Shown here piece by piece: positions 20,842 through 29,615 of a DNA stretch of 64,000 nt. Within the stretch, counting starts at the first letter, position 1. Each line of letters opens with the position of its first letter. The translations under genes and the position numbers were made by a program. This DNA comes from Streptomyces agglomeratus (lineage in GTDB: Bacteria; Actinomycetota; Actinomycetes; Streptomycetales; Streptomycetaceae). The stretch covers positions 2,315,001-2,379,000 of the forward strand of contig NZ_MEHJ01000001.1 in assembly GCF_001746415.1 (NCBI RefSeq). The letters run 5' to 3'. The notes beneath the pieces were generated by a model. The model did no database searches. It had not been told where the DNA came from and saw only the letters and a list, made by a program, of their open reading frames with translations.

Positions 20842-21294
20842 TCAGTAGAGCGAGAATCCGCCGCTGTGGCGCGCCTGGCTCTTCTTCGCGGGCTGCGAAG
20901 GCTCCCCGTCCGAGCGCCTGGACTGCGACGACGGGTCCGAGGAAGGTCCGTCAGCCGCGGGCGTCCCTCCCCGTACGATCTGCTCGCGCTCCTCCTCGGA
21001 GAGCGACTCCCACTCGCCGCGCAGGGATGCCATGCCACCGCCCAGAGCTCGCGCCACCGAGGGGTCGTCCATGGCCTCGCGCAGCGGGACGCGTCCCGAC
21101 AGCAACTTCTTCGCCGCGTCCTGAAGGTCCGGGCTCCCGCCGCCGTTGTCCGCCAGCTTGCGCAACGCGGCGTTCAGCGAGCGCATCTGCTCCGGCTCGA
21201 GCGCTTCGTCCCACACGCCGCGATCGGCGTCGGGTCCCGATGCCGATCCGGGTCCCGATCCCGGACCCTGGGGATTCCTGGGTTGCTGAGCCAT
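20842..21294 (-). CDS. Hypothetical protein, Pro/Gly/Ser-rich ends
   Basis: A 150-residue protein: a disordered N-terminus (about 1-25), a helical middle (about 30-115; PEQMRSLNAALRKLADN, LQDAAKKLLSGRVPLREAM, ESLSEEEREQIVRGG) and a disordered Ser/Gln-rich tail. The ATG at 21292-21294 follows GAGGAG. It lies downstream of the large WXG protein gene on the same strand, after a 405-base gap. No known family was recognised. Its place in the T7SS locus hints at a secretion or chaperone role only. Confidence 0.6.
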   Translation of the reverse strand: MAQQPRNPQGPGSGPGSASGPDADRGVWDEALEPEQMRSLNAALRKLADNGGGSPDLQDAAKKLLSGRVPLREAMDDPSVARALGGGMASLRGEWESLSEEEREQIVRGGTPAADGPSSDPSSQSRRSDGEPSQPAKKSQARHSGGFSLY

Positions 21295-21699
21295 CTCACT
21301 TCTCCTCACTTCTCTGTCACCAACCCGAAGTATTCCCCGCAACCCAGTTCAGCTCTGTGTTGGCTCTCCATGGTCCGGGGCAAGAAGGCCGGAGCACACG
21401 AGGCTCCTGACGGCAGGACCGGCGTGGCCGGCGGCCGTCCATCAGGAGCTTCGCTTGTGGGAGGAGAGAATGCCCCGGAGAGCGTGCGCGGTCGGGTTAC
21501 TGCCGACTCCTGTCCACCATCAACCCGTGACCGCGGCGCAGCGCGGGGAGCACAACGCCAGGTCGCGCACGGACCGGGCTCCGTTCCCCATCTCCCGTGT
21601 CCTGATCCCCCTGTCCCCAGCCCCCGTTTCCTGGTCTCTCGTGTCCTCCGACGTCCGGCCGGCGAAGTGGGCGCGCTTGGCCGGGCCGGGGGCAGGTGC
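21295..21699. other. Intergenic region, nothing recognised
   Basis: 405 bases between two minus-strand genes. Open frames here have no family resemblance or ribosome binding site; no strong repeat or hairpin is seen. Confidence 0.5.
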
Positions 21700-22878
21700 T
21701 CATCCGAAGTCGTCCCTGATGTCACGCTGTCGAGGTGTACGCGCTCTCACGGGAGGAGTCGCGCCGGCTCCGTCCCCCGGCTGCCCGGCGGGGGCGGATC
21801 GGGTTCCGTCTTGGGTTCCGCCTTGCGGTGCGCCTTGCGGTGCGCCTTGAGTTCCGTCTCCCTGGCGGCCGCTGCCCCCGGGCGACCTCGCAGCGTCGGG
21901 GCTCGCCGGCGGAACGACCGGGGCGCCCACTGCCTGCTGCCGATGGTGCGCCATGGCTCCGAGGCCGACCCCACCGACACCGCCGACACCGCCACCCGCG
22001 GCGTTGACCACGGCGTTCTTCAGCCACTCCGGCTTGTTGGCGCCGGTCGCCTGCGAGACCCCGTCGACGGCGAGACCGCCCCCGACATTGCCCACCACAC
22101 CACCCGCCGCGTTCTCCGCGGCACGCATGCCGAGCTGCGTTGTGCCACGGTTTCGCAGCAAGGCCGTTGCGCCACCTGCCCCGACCACCCCCAGCGGCGT
22201 ACCCACCAGCGATGACACGCCGCCCTGCCAGGTCGCTTGGTAAAGGCCCGCACCGTCGACACCCTTGCCCGTCGCCGCCGCGCTGAGGGTCGTACCGACG
22301 GTGTTGCCTGCCCAGTTGATACCGAAGTCCGTCAGCATCTTGGCCGTCCTCGTCGACCGCTGGTAAGCACGCATCGCCGAGGCGATGCGGCTCAACAGCC
22401 GGCCGAGGCGCTCGGAGAGGCTGATGGCCTGCCCGGCGAGCCTGGCTACGTTCGTCGCCGCGGCGGCGCTTCCCAGGCCGAGCGTCACGAATGAAAGAGC
22501 CACGCCGACTCCGATCGAGACGCCGATCTCGATGTAGATGTCGTGGATTTCCGAGTTGACCTGCTCGATGGCATCGGCGGCTTCGTCGAGCTTGCCCGCG
22601 ATTTCGTCGTACTCGGCCGTCGACTTCTCGACCTGCGCCTTCACCTCGCGCCAATGCGCCTTGAACGCCTCCGCGGCAGGACCGCGCCACGTGTCCCCCA
22701 CCACGTCCTCGACATTCCTGTCGAGGGCCTTGAGCAAGCCGTTGGCGCCGGTGACCTCAGACTGGAGCCGGCGCCACGCCTTGGCTGCCTGCCTGAGCTC
22801 GTCGGGTCTGCCGCCGGGGTTCACGAGCTCGATTCCAAGCTCTACGAGCTCCTCCCTCATCGACTCGCTGCCGCTCAC
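21700..22878 (-). CDS. WXG100-domain protein with Gly-rich C-terminus
   Basis: A 392-residue probable T7SS substrate. The N-terminal helical hairpin (about 1-115) carries the WRG turn at 64-66 (GDTWRGPAAEAF) and resembles WXG100/LXG domains. Residues about 115-300 hold hydrophobic and Gly-zipper-like segments (e.g. IGVSIGVGVALSFVTLG, NAAGGGVGGVGGVGLGAM), followed by a disordered Pro/Gln/Gly tail. The GTG start overlaps the stop of the upstream partner gene (22875-23210) by four bases. The layout is that of an ESX substrate or effector with a small cognate partner. The Gly-zipper region could insert in membranes; that is inference. Confidence 0.7.
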   Translation of the reverse strand: MSGSESMREELVELGIELVNPGGRPDELRQAAKAWRRLQSEVTGANGLLKALDRNVEDVVGDTWRGPAAEAFKAHWREVKAQVEKSTAEYDEIAGKLDEAADAIEQVNSEIHDIYIEIGVSIGVGVALSFVTLGLGSAAAATNVARLAGQAISLSERLGRLLSRIASAMRAYQRSTRTAKMLTDFGINWAGNTVGTTLSAAATGKGVDGAGLYQATWQGGVSSLVGTPLGVVGAGGATALLRNRGTTQLGMRAAENAAGGVVGNVGGGLAVDGVSQATGANKPEWLKNAVVNAAGGGVGGVGGVGLGAMAHHRQQAVGAPVVPPASPDAARSPGGSGRQGDGTQGAPQGAPQGGTQDGTRSAPAGQPGDGAGATPPVRARTPRQRDIRDDFG

Positions 22879-23210
22879 TTCTTTCCCCCGTCGCTCTTCC
22901 CGAACAGCACTGCGACACCCTCATCGGTGACTTCGGTGTTGCCGTTGACTTTCCGCAGCGAATCAGCGACAGCGTCCAGGTACTGATGCAGGAGGTTCAT
23001 CGCGTCGGCGGCGTCGGTGGAGTACGCGACGTATACGGTTCTCAGCTCGTCCGACTCGGTCAGGAAGCCGAAGCCGTCCGAGATGGACTCCTCACCCGTT
23101 TCATCCATGAACTTCTTCTGGTGCGCCCGTAAGTCGTACGCTTGCAGCTCGAACTTGCGGGCCAGATTCCTGCCCACGTCCGGGGCGTAGAACGGCGCGT
23201 CGTCAGGCAT
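22875..23210 (-). CDS. ESX-type small partner protein
   Basis: A 111-residue helical protein. A long first helix (about 11-35) and a second helical segment (about 55-95, TVYVAYSTDAADAMNLLHQYLDAVADSLRK) give an Esx-like hairpin, though without a WxG turn. It is translationally coupled (GTGA overlap) to the 392-residue WXG protein, the arrangement expected for a heterodimeric T7SS substrate pair. No classical YxxxD/E tail is obvious. Function is inferred from layout. Confidence 0.6.
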   Translation of the reverse strand: MPDDAPFYAPDVGRNLARKFELQAYDLRAHQKKFMDETGEESISDGFGFLTESDELRTVYVAYSTDAADAMNLLHQYLDAVADSLRKVNGNTEVTDEGVAVLFGKSDGGKK

Positions 23211-23590
23211 GGGCGACTCTCATTCATTTCGGCGGCGCACAGGCGTTGCCCGGATGCTCCACCCGTTGCCCCTGTTCCCGGGACCGGTGGTTGACCGGCC
23301 CAGGGCGTGCGTCAACTCGCTCCGCAGCAGGCGGCATTGACTCGTGTTACCGACTGCCGGGAGCGGTACGTTCCCGTACGCACCCCACGAACGGCCCAAC
23401 GATCAACCCGTAGCACAGGACATGGCCTTGCTCTGCCGACTCCGGGGAGTGTTCGCCGACTCAGCCCTGGAACGCTCCGAGAAGTACGACATCCGTCATA
23501 CTTTGACAGTCTTCGTACTTTCGGCTTGGCGTAGCCGTGACGGCCGCTCTCCCTGTCGACGCGGCGGGCGGGAGGTATAGCGGCTGGAGG
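23211..23590. other. Intergenic region upstream of a pseudogene
   Basis: About 380 bases between the small partner gene (minus strand) and the decayed oxidoreductase (plus strand). It should hold promoters for both directions, but no consensus could be fixed. No gene is visible. Confidence 0.4.
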
Positions 23591-24316
23591 ACGTGAGGAC
23601 GGCGAACCCGGGTGCGACGAGTTGTTGTTGCGCGTGGACGCGATCGGCCTCAACCGCGCCGAGGTGATGCTCCGCGGGGCCAGTACATCGAGCCGGTGAA
23701 GGAGTTCCCCGGCCGGCTCGGCACCGAGGCCGCCGGAGTGGTCGAGGCCACCGGCGCGCACGTGAGCGCGTTGGAGGGCGCCGGCGGTGGATGCCGTACT
23801 CGACGGCGTACGGAGCGCTGATCGAGGTCGGCGGAATGCGCGCCGGGGACACGGTTGTACTGACCGCCGCCTCAAGCAGCGTGGTCCTGGCCGCGATCCG
23901 CACCGCCCACGCCGGGTCGGTACCCATCGCTACTACCCGACCGGCACCGGCACCGGCACCGGCACCAAGAGAAATGCCCTGCTCAAGGCGGGGCGGCCGA
24001 AGTGTTCGTCACCGACGAGGAGAACGTCGTCGAGCGAGTGCTCGACGTACGGGGCCCTGAGCGGCGAGGCGGCTCTCTATCCGGGATTCGAACTCGACAT
24101 GCCCGGACTGAACATGCGTACTTGCACCCTCTTCGAGACGACCACTGACATGGAACGGCTGCGCCAGGCCGAGGCGTTCGTCGCCCCGGGCCTGTACAGC
24201 GGCGCCTTCCAACATGCCGTGGACCGCACCTTCAGCTGGAGGAGATCGCCGAAGCGCACCGCTATATCGAGCCGGGCACCCAGGTAAGCGAGATCGTCGT
24301 CACCGTCACCCACTGA
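23590..24316 (+). pseudogene. Decayed zinc-type alcohol dehydrogenase/quinone oxidoreductase
   Basis: Fragments of a medium-chain dehydrogenase can be read across several frames: ELLLRVDAIGLNRAEVMLRG, GRLGTEAAGVVEATGAHVSAL, YGALIEVGGMRAGDTVVLTAASS, and a C-terminal HAVDRTFSLEEIAEAHRYIE-like end with its stop at 24314-24316. At least three frameshifts and an internal deletion break it. A (CCGGCA)n hexanucleotide run lies at about 23938-23967. The remnant is unrelated to secretion and sits between T7SS genes, so the locus has taken in and lost cargo. The exact 5' end is uncertain. Confidence 0.7.
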
Positions 24317-24410
24317 CGATCTCTGCGACACCGCCCCCGCCTGCCCCCGTCTGGGGCCCGGAGGCAGGAGGGCGGCACGCCGATCGCTCACTCCGTCCCC
24401 GCCGTCTTGC

Positions 24411-25763
24411 TTACTGCCCCTGGTGCGGCGGGCGTTGGGCGTAGGGGTTGGGGTGCTGCGGGGCGCTGCCGGGAGGAGCGGTGGGGTACGACTGCTGGGC
24501 CGTGGGGTACTGGGGCTGGTTGGGGTAGCCGCCCATGCCCTGGGGAGGAGTTCCACCGTTGGGGCCACCGGGACCGGGGCCGCCGTTGCCACGGTTTCCG
24601 CGGCTGCGCACCACGGCGAAGATGATGCCGCCGATGACTACGACGGCCGCGATTCCGCCGATGAGGAAGAGTCGGCTGCTCGAAGACGACTTCTTCTTGG
24701 CCCGGGTCGAGCTGTCATCGTCGCCTGCGGCACTGCCGGCCTGCGCGGAGGCACCGGCCAACTGCAGCTTGCCCAGGGGGCCTTCCTTCGGTCCCTTGGG
24801 GATGTCCATCGTGACGGCCTTGTAGGGGCGGATGATCCCGTAGCCGTACTCATCGTCGGGCGCCTTCAGGCCCTTGTGGCCCAGGAACGAGGCCGACTTG
24901 ATGAGCCGGTTGATCACTTGTCCGGCGGTGAGGTCGGGATACTTCGCACGGACCAGGGCGGCGGTGGCGGATACGTAGGCGGTGGCACCGGAGGTCCCCG
25001 TAGACAAACCGTATTCCGGCGATCGATTCTTGTTCGCCGCTAGAATCTCGACACCGGGCGCCGTGAGAGTAAGCCCTTTGCCAGTGTTCGAACCTTCCCA
25101 GCGGTTGCCCTCTTTATCTACCGCACCGACAGAAACAACGCCGGGCAGCGCAGCTGGCTCATCGACGGCGACGGCTCCACTATTTCCGGCAGCTGCAACA
25201 ACCACAACGTCGTGCTCCTGCGCATATGCAATCGCTTGACGGCCATCACTGAGAGTCTTACTACCGCCGTCACTACTAAAGGACAGATTGATAACCTTCG
25301 CGCCCTGGTCGACTGCATACCGAACTGCAGCGCCCCATGTCTCATCCAGGTTCTTGTCATCCTTGTTTTGTAGAGTACGCAGTGGCAAAATCTGCGCCTT
25401 TGGTGCGAGCCCGATCATGCCGGAGGCGTTCTTAGCGCTGTGGCCGCGAGCGGCGATGAGACTCGCCATACCCGTCCCATGCCCGAAGGTATCCTCGTGG
25501 GCATTGCCGCCGCCGGTAAAGTCCTTCCCCTTGAGGACTTGACCACTCAAGTCGGGGTGAGTGGCGTCGACACCCGAATCGACGACCGCAACAGTTACGC
25601 CCTCCCCCTGGGACTCGGCCCAAGTATCTTGCATGGAAAATACGTCCAACACCCACTGTTGGTCTCTGACATAGTCCGCCGAGGCAGTCGGGGCTGAAGT
25701 GAGGAGCAAGGCTCCTGTCAGCGCCACGACTCCCGCCGTGGACCAGACTCGCTTGGCACCCAT
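24411..25763 (-). CDS. mycP: Mycosin-type subtilisin protease (T7SS), copy 1
   Basis: A membrane-anchored serine protease of the type VII machine. 450 residues from ATG at 25761-25763 with GAGGAG upstream. The signal peptide ends about residue 29 (SAPTASA). The catalytic triad is Asp62 (VDSGVD), His95 (FGHGT) and Ser258 (GTSGAT), with the oxyanion Asn194. A C-terminal transmembrane helix spans about 365-385. Unusually, about 65 residues rich in Pro, Gly and Gln follow the helix; mycosins normally stop soon after it. Part of the gene is lower in GC than its neighbours. It follows a terminator after the Gly-rich WXG gene, so it likely has its own promoter. Confidence 0.88.
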   Translation of the reverse strand: MGAKRVWSTAGVVALTGALLLTSAPTASADYVRDQQWVLDVFSMQDTWAESQGEGVTVAVVDSGVDATHPDLSGQVLKGKDFTGGGNAHEDTFGHGTGMASLIAARGHSAKNASGMIGLAPKAQILPLRTLQNKDDKNLDETWGAAVRYAVDQGAKVINLSFSSDGGSKTLSDGRQAIAYAQEHDVVVVAAAGNSGAVAVDEPAALPGVVSVGAVDKEGNRWEGSNTGKGLTLTAPGVEILAANKNRSPEYGLSTGTSGATAYVSATAALVRAKYPDLTAGQVINRLIKSASFLGHKGLKAPDDEYGYGIIRPYKAVTMDIPKGPKEGPLGKLQLAGASAQAGSAAGDDDSSTRAKKKSSSSSRLFLIGGIAAVVVIGGIIFAVVRSRGNRGNGGPGPGGPNGGTPPQGMGGYPNQPQYPTAQQSYPTAPPGSAPQHPNPYAQRPPHQGQ

Positions 25764-25808
25764 TTCCTTGCTCCTCACTCGACTACGACTGACTACGCCA
25801 GCCTTAAC

Positions 25809-25847
25809 ACGGGCGAGCCGCACGGACCTTCCGTGCGGCTCGCCCGT
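25809..25847 (-). terminator. Terminator after Gly-rich WXG gene
   Basis: A perfect 17-base stem (ACGGGCGAGCCGCACGG and complement) with a 5-base loop, seven bases after the stop of the gene at 25854-27317. Confidence 0.88.
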
Positions 25848-25853
25848 TCGTGC

Positions 25854-27317
25854 CTACTGGATGTTGCGCGGCACGTTCCGGTTGCGGTCCTCTTCCGAGA
25901 TCCAGGTCTCTTCGTCCTCGACCAGGTAGTCGGGACGCTCGCCCCGCTCATTCTCTTCCCCGGAACGACGGCCGTTGCGACCGCCCATGCCCCCAGCCAT
26001 ACCACCCGGCATACCGCCGCGCTGAGTTCCACCCCGGCTACCGTGCAGACCCGCACCACCACCGGCACCCTTGCCAGTGATGCCCTTGGCCGCGCCGACC
26101 ACACCGCCACGAGACTTCGCGAGGGCTCCACGGCCACCGGCGCCTGCACCAGCCCGTCCGGCGCCGCCTGCACCGGCGCCGCCGCCCATGCCGCCCATGC
26201 CGGCTCGTGCTCCAGCACCACGGCCGGCTGCCGTGCCGCCCGGACCGCCAAGACCCGCACGGCCGCCGGGCACGCCGACGCCGCTGCGTGTCGCGGCACG
26301 GCTGAGACCCGGGCCGCCTCCCCCGGGAACGACGGCACTCGGCGCGCCACCGGGACCGGTACCGGGACCGCCAGGCACGACACCGCTGGGCCCAGTGCCA
26401 GGGCCACCGCCCGTCAGGCCGGGCTTGATGCTGTCCACGTTCGTGCCCGTCGTGGGCGGCAGCGGGGTTCCAGGAACGCCTCCCGTGATGCCCTTGGGGC
26501 GCGGAACCACGGGAGCTGCACCAATACCCTTGGGCGGACCGGCACTCCAGGGCTTATTGGCTGAACCTGAAACGCCTGGCCGGGACGCACCGCCAGTTCC
26601 GCCCGGCGTGACGGGCGGCGGGAACTCTACGTCACGGGTCGGCTCTTTGATGTGGCCATCGTCGTCAACACGAGCGCGGTTCCTATTCAAGTTCCCAGCG
26701 ACTCGCGCGTACTGAACGCCGAGGTTCTCCATGACGGCGACACCATTGAGATGCGCTTCTCGGCTGGCACCGATCTTGCCCTCATTGATCTTAGCGACTT
26801 CCGCCGTGGTCAGCTTGCGATCCTTGAGGTCCTCGGCGGTCGATTCGCCGTTGTCCCAGGACCAGTCGCTGAGAGCGTCACCGGCCTTTGCCCATCCGCT
26901 GGGTTCCTTGATGTCGTCCAATTGCTGCTTGTAGTTACGCAATTGCGCTGCAGCGTCAGCCATCTGGGAGCTGTTGAGATCTGCATGCCAAGCGGCATTC
27001 CTGATGCTCTGGGCGAGCTTTCGAGCGCTCTTCTCGAACGCTGCGGCAGCCTCCCCCTGCCAGTGCTCCAGCACGTTGTCGACAGCTTTGTCGAGCAGGC
27101 CAGCAATCCCCTCGCCGTCCTTGCCCCCGGCGAGGATGTCCTTGACCTTGCCCCAGTTGCGGCCGGTCTCCTCGATCGTGCCCGGGTTGGTGCCTTCAAG
27201 CATCTGCTTGAGTTCTTTGAGCGAGTACTCGATGAATTGAGTCTTGGTCTGAGGCCTTCCCGCAATGCAGGTCTCAGCCTCAATTACTGGCTTCGGCAGC
27301 TCTTTTTCACCGGCCAT
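25854..27317 (-). CDS. WXG-domain protein with long Gly-rich tail
   Basis: A 487-residue probable T7SS substrate or secretion accessory protein. The N-terminal helical part (about 20-220) contains WQG at 86-88 (EHWQGEAAAAF). The rest is Gly/Pro/Ala-rich low complexity with a charged C-terminal end (DYLVEDEETWISEEDRNRN). The ATG start follows GGGGAAGGGTTC. It is 38 bases downstream of the 116-residue ESX-like gene, the same small-then-large layout as 22875/21700. Both EspB-like and PPE-like roles fit; neither is proven. Confidence 0.7.
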   Translation of the reverse strand: MAGEKELPKPVIEAETCIAGRPQTKTQFIEYSLKELKQMLEGTNPGTIEETGRNWGKVKDILAGGKDGEGIAGLLDKAVDNVLEHWQGEAAAAFEKSARKLAQSIRNAAWHADLNSSQMADAAAQLRNYKQQLDDIKEPSGWAKAGDALSDWSWDNGESTAEDLKDRKLTTAEVAKINEGKIGASREAHLNGVAVMENLGVQYARVAGNLNRNRARVDDDGHIKEPTRDVEFPPPVTPGGTGGASRPGVSGSANKPWSAGPPKGIGAAPVVPRPKGITGGVPGTPLPPTTGTNVDSIKPGLTGGGPGTGPSGVVPGGPGTGPGGAPSAVVPGGGGPGLSRAATRSGVGVPGGRAGLGGPGGTAAGRGAGARAGMGGMGGGAGAGGAGRAGAGAGGRGALAKSRGGVVGAAKGITGKGAGGGAGLHGSRGGTQRGGMPGGMAGGMGGRNGRRSGEENERGERPDYLVEDEETWISEEDRNRNVPRNIQ

Positions 27318-27355
27318 TTTGAACCCTTCCCCTCAGTTGGTGCTTCTCGATCGGA

Positions 27356-27706
27356 CTACTTGTCCCACTTGCCGTTCGAGCCCCCCGAGTCACCACCCAT
27401 GTGGTTCTTGTTCGCGTACTCCTGCTCGGTGTACTTGTCCTTGACCTTGGAGGTGCTCTTGCCGAACTTGTCGATCAGCCCGTGCAGTCCCCTAATCACG
27501 CCTTCCAGGTCGCCCTTCGTGTCCACGTGGGCTTTCTGGAGGTCACCCGCCTCCAAGAACATGCACGTCTGCCCGAACGCGTCCATCGGGATGTCCGTCC
27601 GGTACCGCGACGTCTCCCCCGCCTTGTCCATGTCGTCCAGCAGTGTCCAGAGCTTCTTGATCACTTCATCGAGTGCACTCAGATCCACCCGCATTCCGTC
27701 GCTCAT
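27356..27706 (-). CDS. ESX-like small partner protein
   Basis: A 116-residue helical protein: a first helix about 5-30 (DLSALDEVIKKLWTLLDDMDKAG) and a second about 50-95. No clear WxG turn. The C-terminus is polar, with YTEQEYANK. GGAGAGGAC stands upstream of the ATG. It is placed just before the Gly-rich WXG protein and after mycosin copy 2, all on the minus strand. It is probably the heterodimer partner of the 487-residue protein; that is inferred from gene order. Confidence 0.62.
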   Translation of the reverse strand: MSDGMRVDLSALDEVIKKLWTLLDDMDKAGETSRYRTDIPMDAFGQTCMFLEAGDLQKAHVDTKGDLEGVIRGLHGLIDKFGKSTSKVKDKYTEQEYANKNHMGGDSGGSNGKWDK

Positions 27707-27782
27707 ACCCCGTGTCCTCTCCCCTGTTTTCCAAAGTTTTCAGCGCCGACGCCCGTTCGCACAACGCAAATACGGCGCCGCA

Positions 27783-29159
27783 CTACCCCGACTGCCTTGC
27801 CCGCTTGTTCCGCCAGTCACGTACCGCGATCCCGCTGCCGCTTGCCAGAAGCACCAGCAGCAGGCCCGCCCCCACCACGTACATGGCGACCCGGCGCTCC
27901 TGTTCCGCTTCCGTCTCGCCCATCGTTACCGCCATCGGGATGACCTCGGTAGAGCCCGATGTCACCGGCGGGTCCTCCTGCGGGCGGGTGCCCGGGGCGG
28001 ATTCGTCCGAGAGGGCGGCCACCGGGTCCACCACGCCCCAGCCCAGGTAGCGGTTCGGGCCGCGTCCCGGGCGTTGGGCCGACTCCTGGATGCGGGTGGT
28101 GATCTGGGCCGCCGTCCACTCCGGGTGCTTTTCCTTCAGCAGGGCGGCCACGCCCGCCACGTACGGCGCCGCAAAGCTCGTACCGTCCGCTGTGCACTGG
28201 CCCTTCACCGGGACGGTCGAGACCATGCCGACGCCCGGCGCCGCCACGTCCACGAAGCTGCCCGCCTGCGAGAAGAAGGCGCGTTCGTCGTTGCGGTCCG
28301 AGGCGGCCACCGCCAGTACGCCGGGGTACGAAGCCGGGTACGTGTCGGCGGACTTGCCGTCGGCGCCGTCGTTGCCGGACGCCGCGACGATCAGGGCGCC
28401 GGCCCGCACGGCCGCCGCCACCGTGTTCCGCAGCGGCGTGTTGTCCTGCTTGTTCGCGGTGTCCGACGAAATGTTGATGATCTTGGCACCCTTGGCGACG
28501 GCGTCCTTGATCGCGGCGGACATCGTCCCCGAGTTGCCCTGCTTCTCCTCGGCGCCGGTGTAGCGCAGCGAGAGGATCTTGGCTTCCGGCGCGATGCCCG
28601 CGAAGCCGGTGCCGTCGATCTCGCGGGCCGCGATGATGCCGGCGACCCGGGTGCCGTGGCCCTCGATGTCCTCGGTGCCGTCACGGGACTTGCCGACGTA
28701 GTCCTTGCCGCCGGCTGCCATCGCGCCGCTCAGTTGCGGGTTCTTGTCGTCGACGCCGGTGTCGATCACGGCGACCGTTACGCCCTTGCCCGTCGCCTGC
28801 GCACGCAGCTGGTCCAGGAGTATGCGCTGGAGCGACCACGGCGTGGACTTGATGATGTCGCCGCCGAAGGTGCACTCGGAGCTGGAGGACAGTCCGAAGT
28901 TCGGCTCGTCCTCGCCGGTCAGCCGAGTGGGCACGGGTGCCGTCGTGCGTGCCGTCGTGGGTGTGGACGTGTGGGTGGACGTGTGCGCCGTCGCAGGCGT
29001 CGCCGCGGTCGAGGTGCGTACGGGGGCGGCCTCGCCCACCGTCGCCGTCGGCGGGGCGGTCGCGAGACACACCCCGGTGACCGCGAGAACGCCAAATGCC
29101 CGCTGCAGTGCGCGGGTTCCACTCGTGCGCGTACGCGGACGGGGTGTCAGGACCCCCAT
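27783..29159 (-). CDS. mycP: Mycosin-type subtilisin protease (T7SS), copy 2
   Basis: A second mycosin, 458 residues, starting at ATG 29157-29159 with GGGGAG upstream. A signal-like N-terminus (about 15-45) and a Thr/Pro-rich stretch precede the catalytic domain. The triad is Asp133 (VIDTGVD), His168 (GHGT) and Ser328 (GTSFAAPYVAG), with Asn263; Cys96 and Cys322 could form the mycosin disulphide. A C-terminal helix lies at about 420-442 with a short basic tail, the normal mycosin layout. It follows the two Esx genes after an imperfect hairpin (29212-29273) that may attenuate transcription. Confidence 0.92.
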   Translation of the reverse strand: MGVLTPRPRTRTSGTRALQRAFGVLAVTGVCLATAPPTATVGEAAPVRTSTAATPATAHTSTHTSTPTTARTTAPVPTRLTGEDEPNFGLSSSSECTFGGDIIKSTPWSLQRILLDQLRAQATGKGVTVAVIDTGVDDKNPQLSGAMAAGGKDYVGKSRDGTEDIEGHGTRVAGIIAAREIDGTGFAGIAPEAKILSLRYTGAEEKQGNSGTMSAAIKDAVAKGAKIINISSDTANKQDNTPLRNTVAAAVRAGALIVAASGNDGADGKSADTYPASYPGVLAVAASDRNDERAFFSQAGSFVDVAAPGVGMVSTVPVKGQCTADGTSFAAPYVAGVAALLKEKHPEWTAAQITTRIQESAQRPGRGPNRYLGWGVVDPVAALSDESAPGTRPQEDPPVTSGSTEVIPMAVTMGETEAEQERRVAMYVVGAGLLLVLLASGSGIAVRDWRNKRARQSG

Positions 29160-29283
29160 GTTCAGGCTCCCCAGGCTTTCTTGCTTCGGTTGTGACGCTT
29201 CAGACGGTGCAGAAGTGGGTCGGCCCAGCGGACGCGCCATGGCGTCAACCGGGCCGGCCCCACTCGTCTTTCCTCGGGTCGGA

Positions 29284-29568
29284 TCAGCCCCAGGTGTTGG
29301 CGTTGCTCTTCTCGGTGGCCTGGTAGGCCTCGGCCGAGTTCTGGAGCGCCGCGGCGATCTTCATCAGGGTCGCGTGCAGGTTGGCCGCGGTCTTGTCCCA
29401 GTCGCGCTGCTTGCGCTGGTAACCCTCCTGCGCCTCACCCTCCCAGGTGGCGGCGACACGGCGGACAGCGGCCTCGACGTCGTCGAGCTGCTGCTTGATG
29501 CGACCCGCGGTGTTCTTCACGTCCGTGGACGCGTTGGTGATGGTGGCGTAATTGACGAGAATCGACAT
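29284..29568 (-). CDS. esxA: WXG100 secreted protein, EsxA-like
   Basis: A 94-residue ESAT-6 family protein: a helix-turn-helix with the WEG turn at 42-44 and a C-terminal YxxxE signal at 82-86 (AYQATEK). A GGGAG site precedes the ATG. It lies 47 bases after the other Esx gene, with which it probably forms a heterodimer exported by the EccB-C-D-E complex. In Streptomyces coelicolor an EsxA/EsxB pair is exported and needed for normal sporulation; naming the A and B members here is tentative. Confidence 0.9.
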   Translation of the reverse strand: MSILVNYATITNASTDVKNTAGRIKQQLDDVEAAVRRVAATWEGEAQEGYQRKQRDWDKTAANLHATLMKIAAALQNSAEAYQATEKSNANTWG

Positions 29569-29615
29569 CGTCGCTCCCTTTCAGGAAGAAGTCGTGGAAA
29601 GACGGGAAGAGTTGC

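Noticed and set aside
21306..21725. A minus-strand gene between the 150- and 392-residue proteins
   Set aside because: Low-complexity Pro/Arg/Ser content, no site for translation, and overlap with the real WXG gene end.
23300..23600. Regulator gene upstream of the oxidoreductase pseudogene
   Set aside because: No helix-turn-helix or continuous coding frame is visible.
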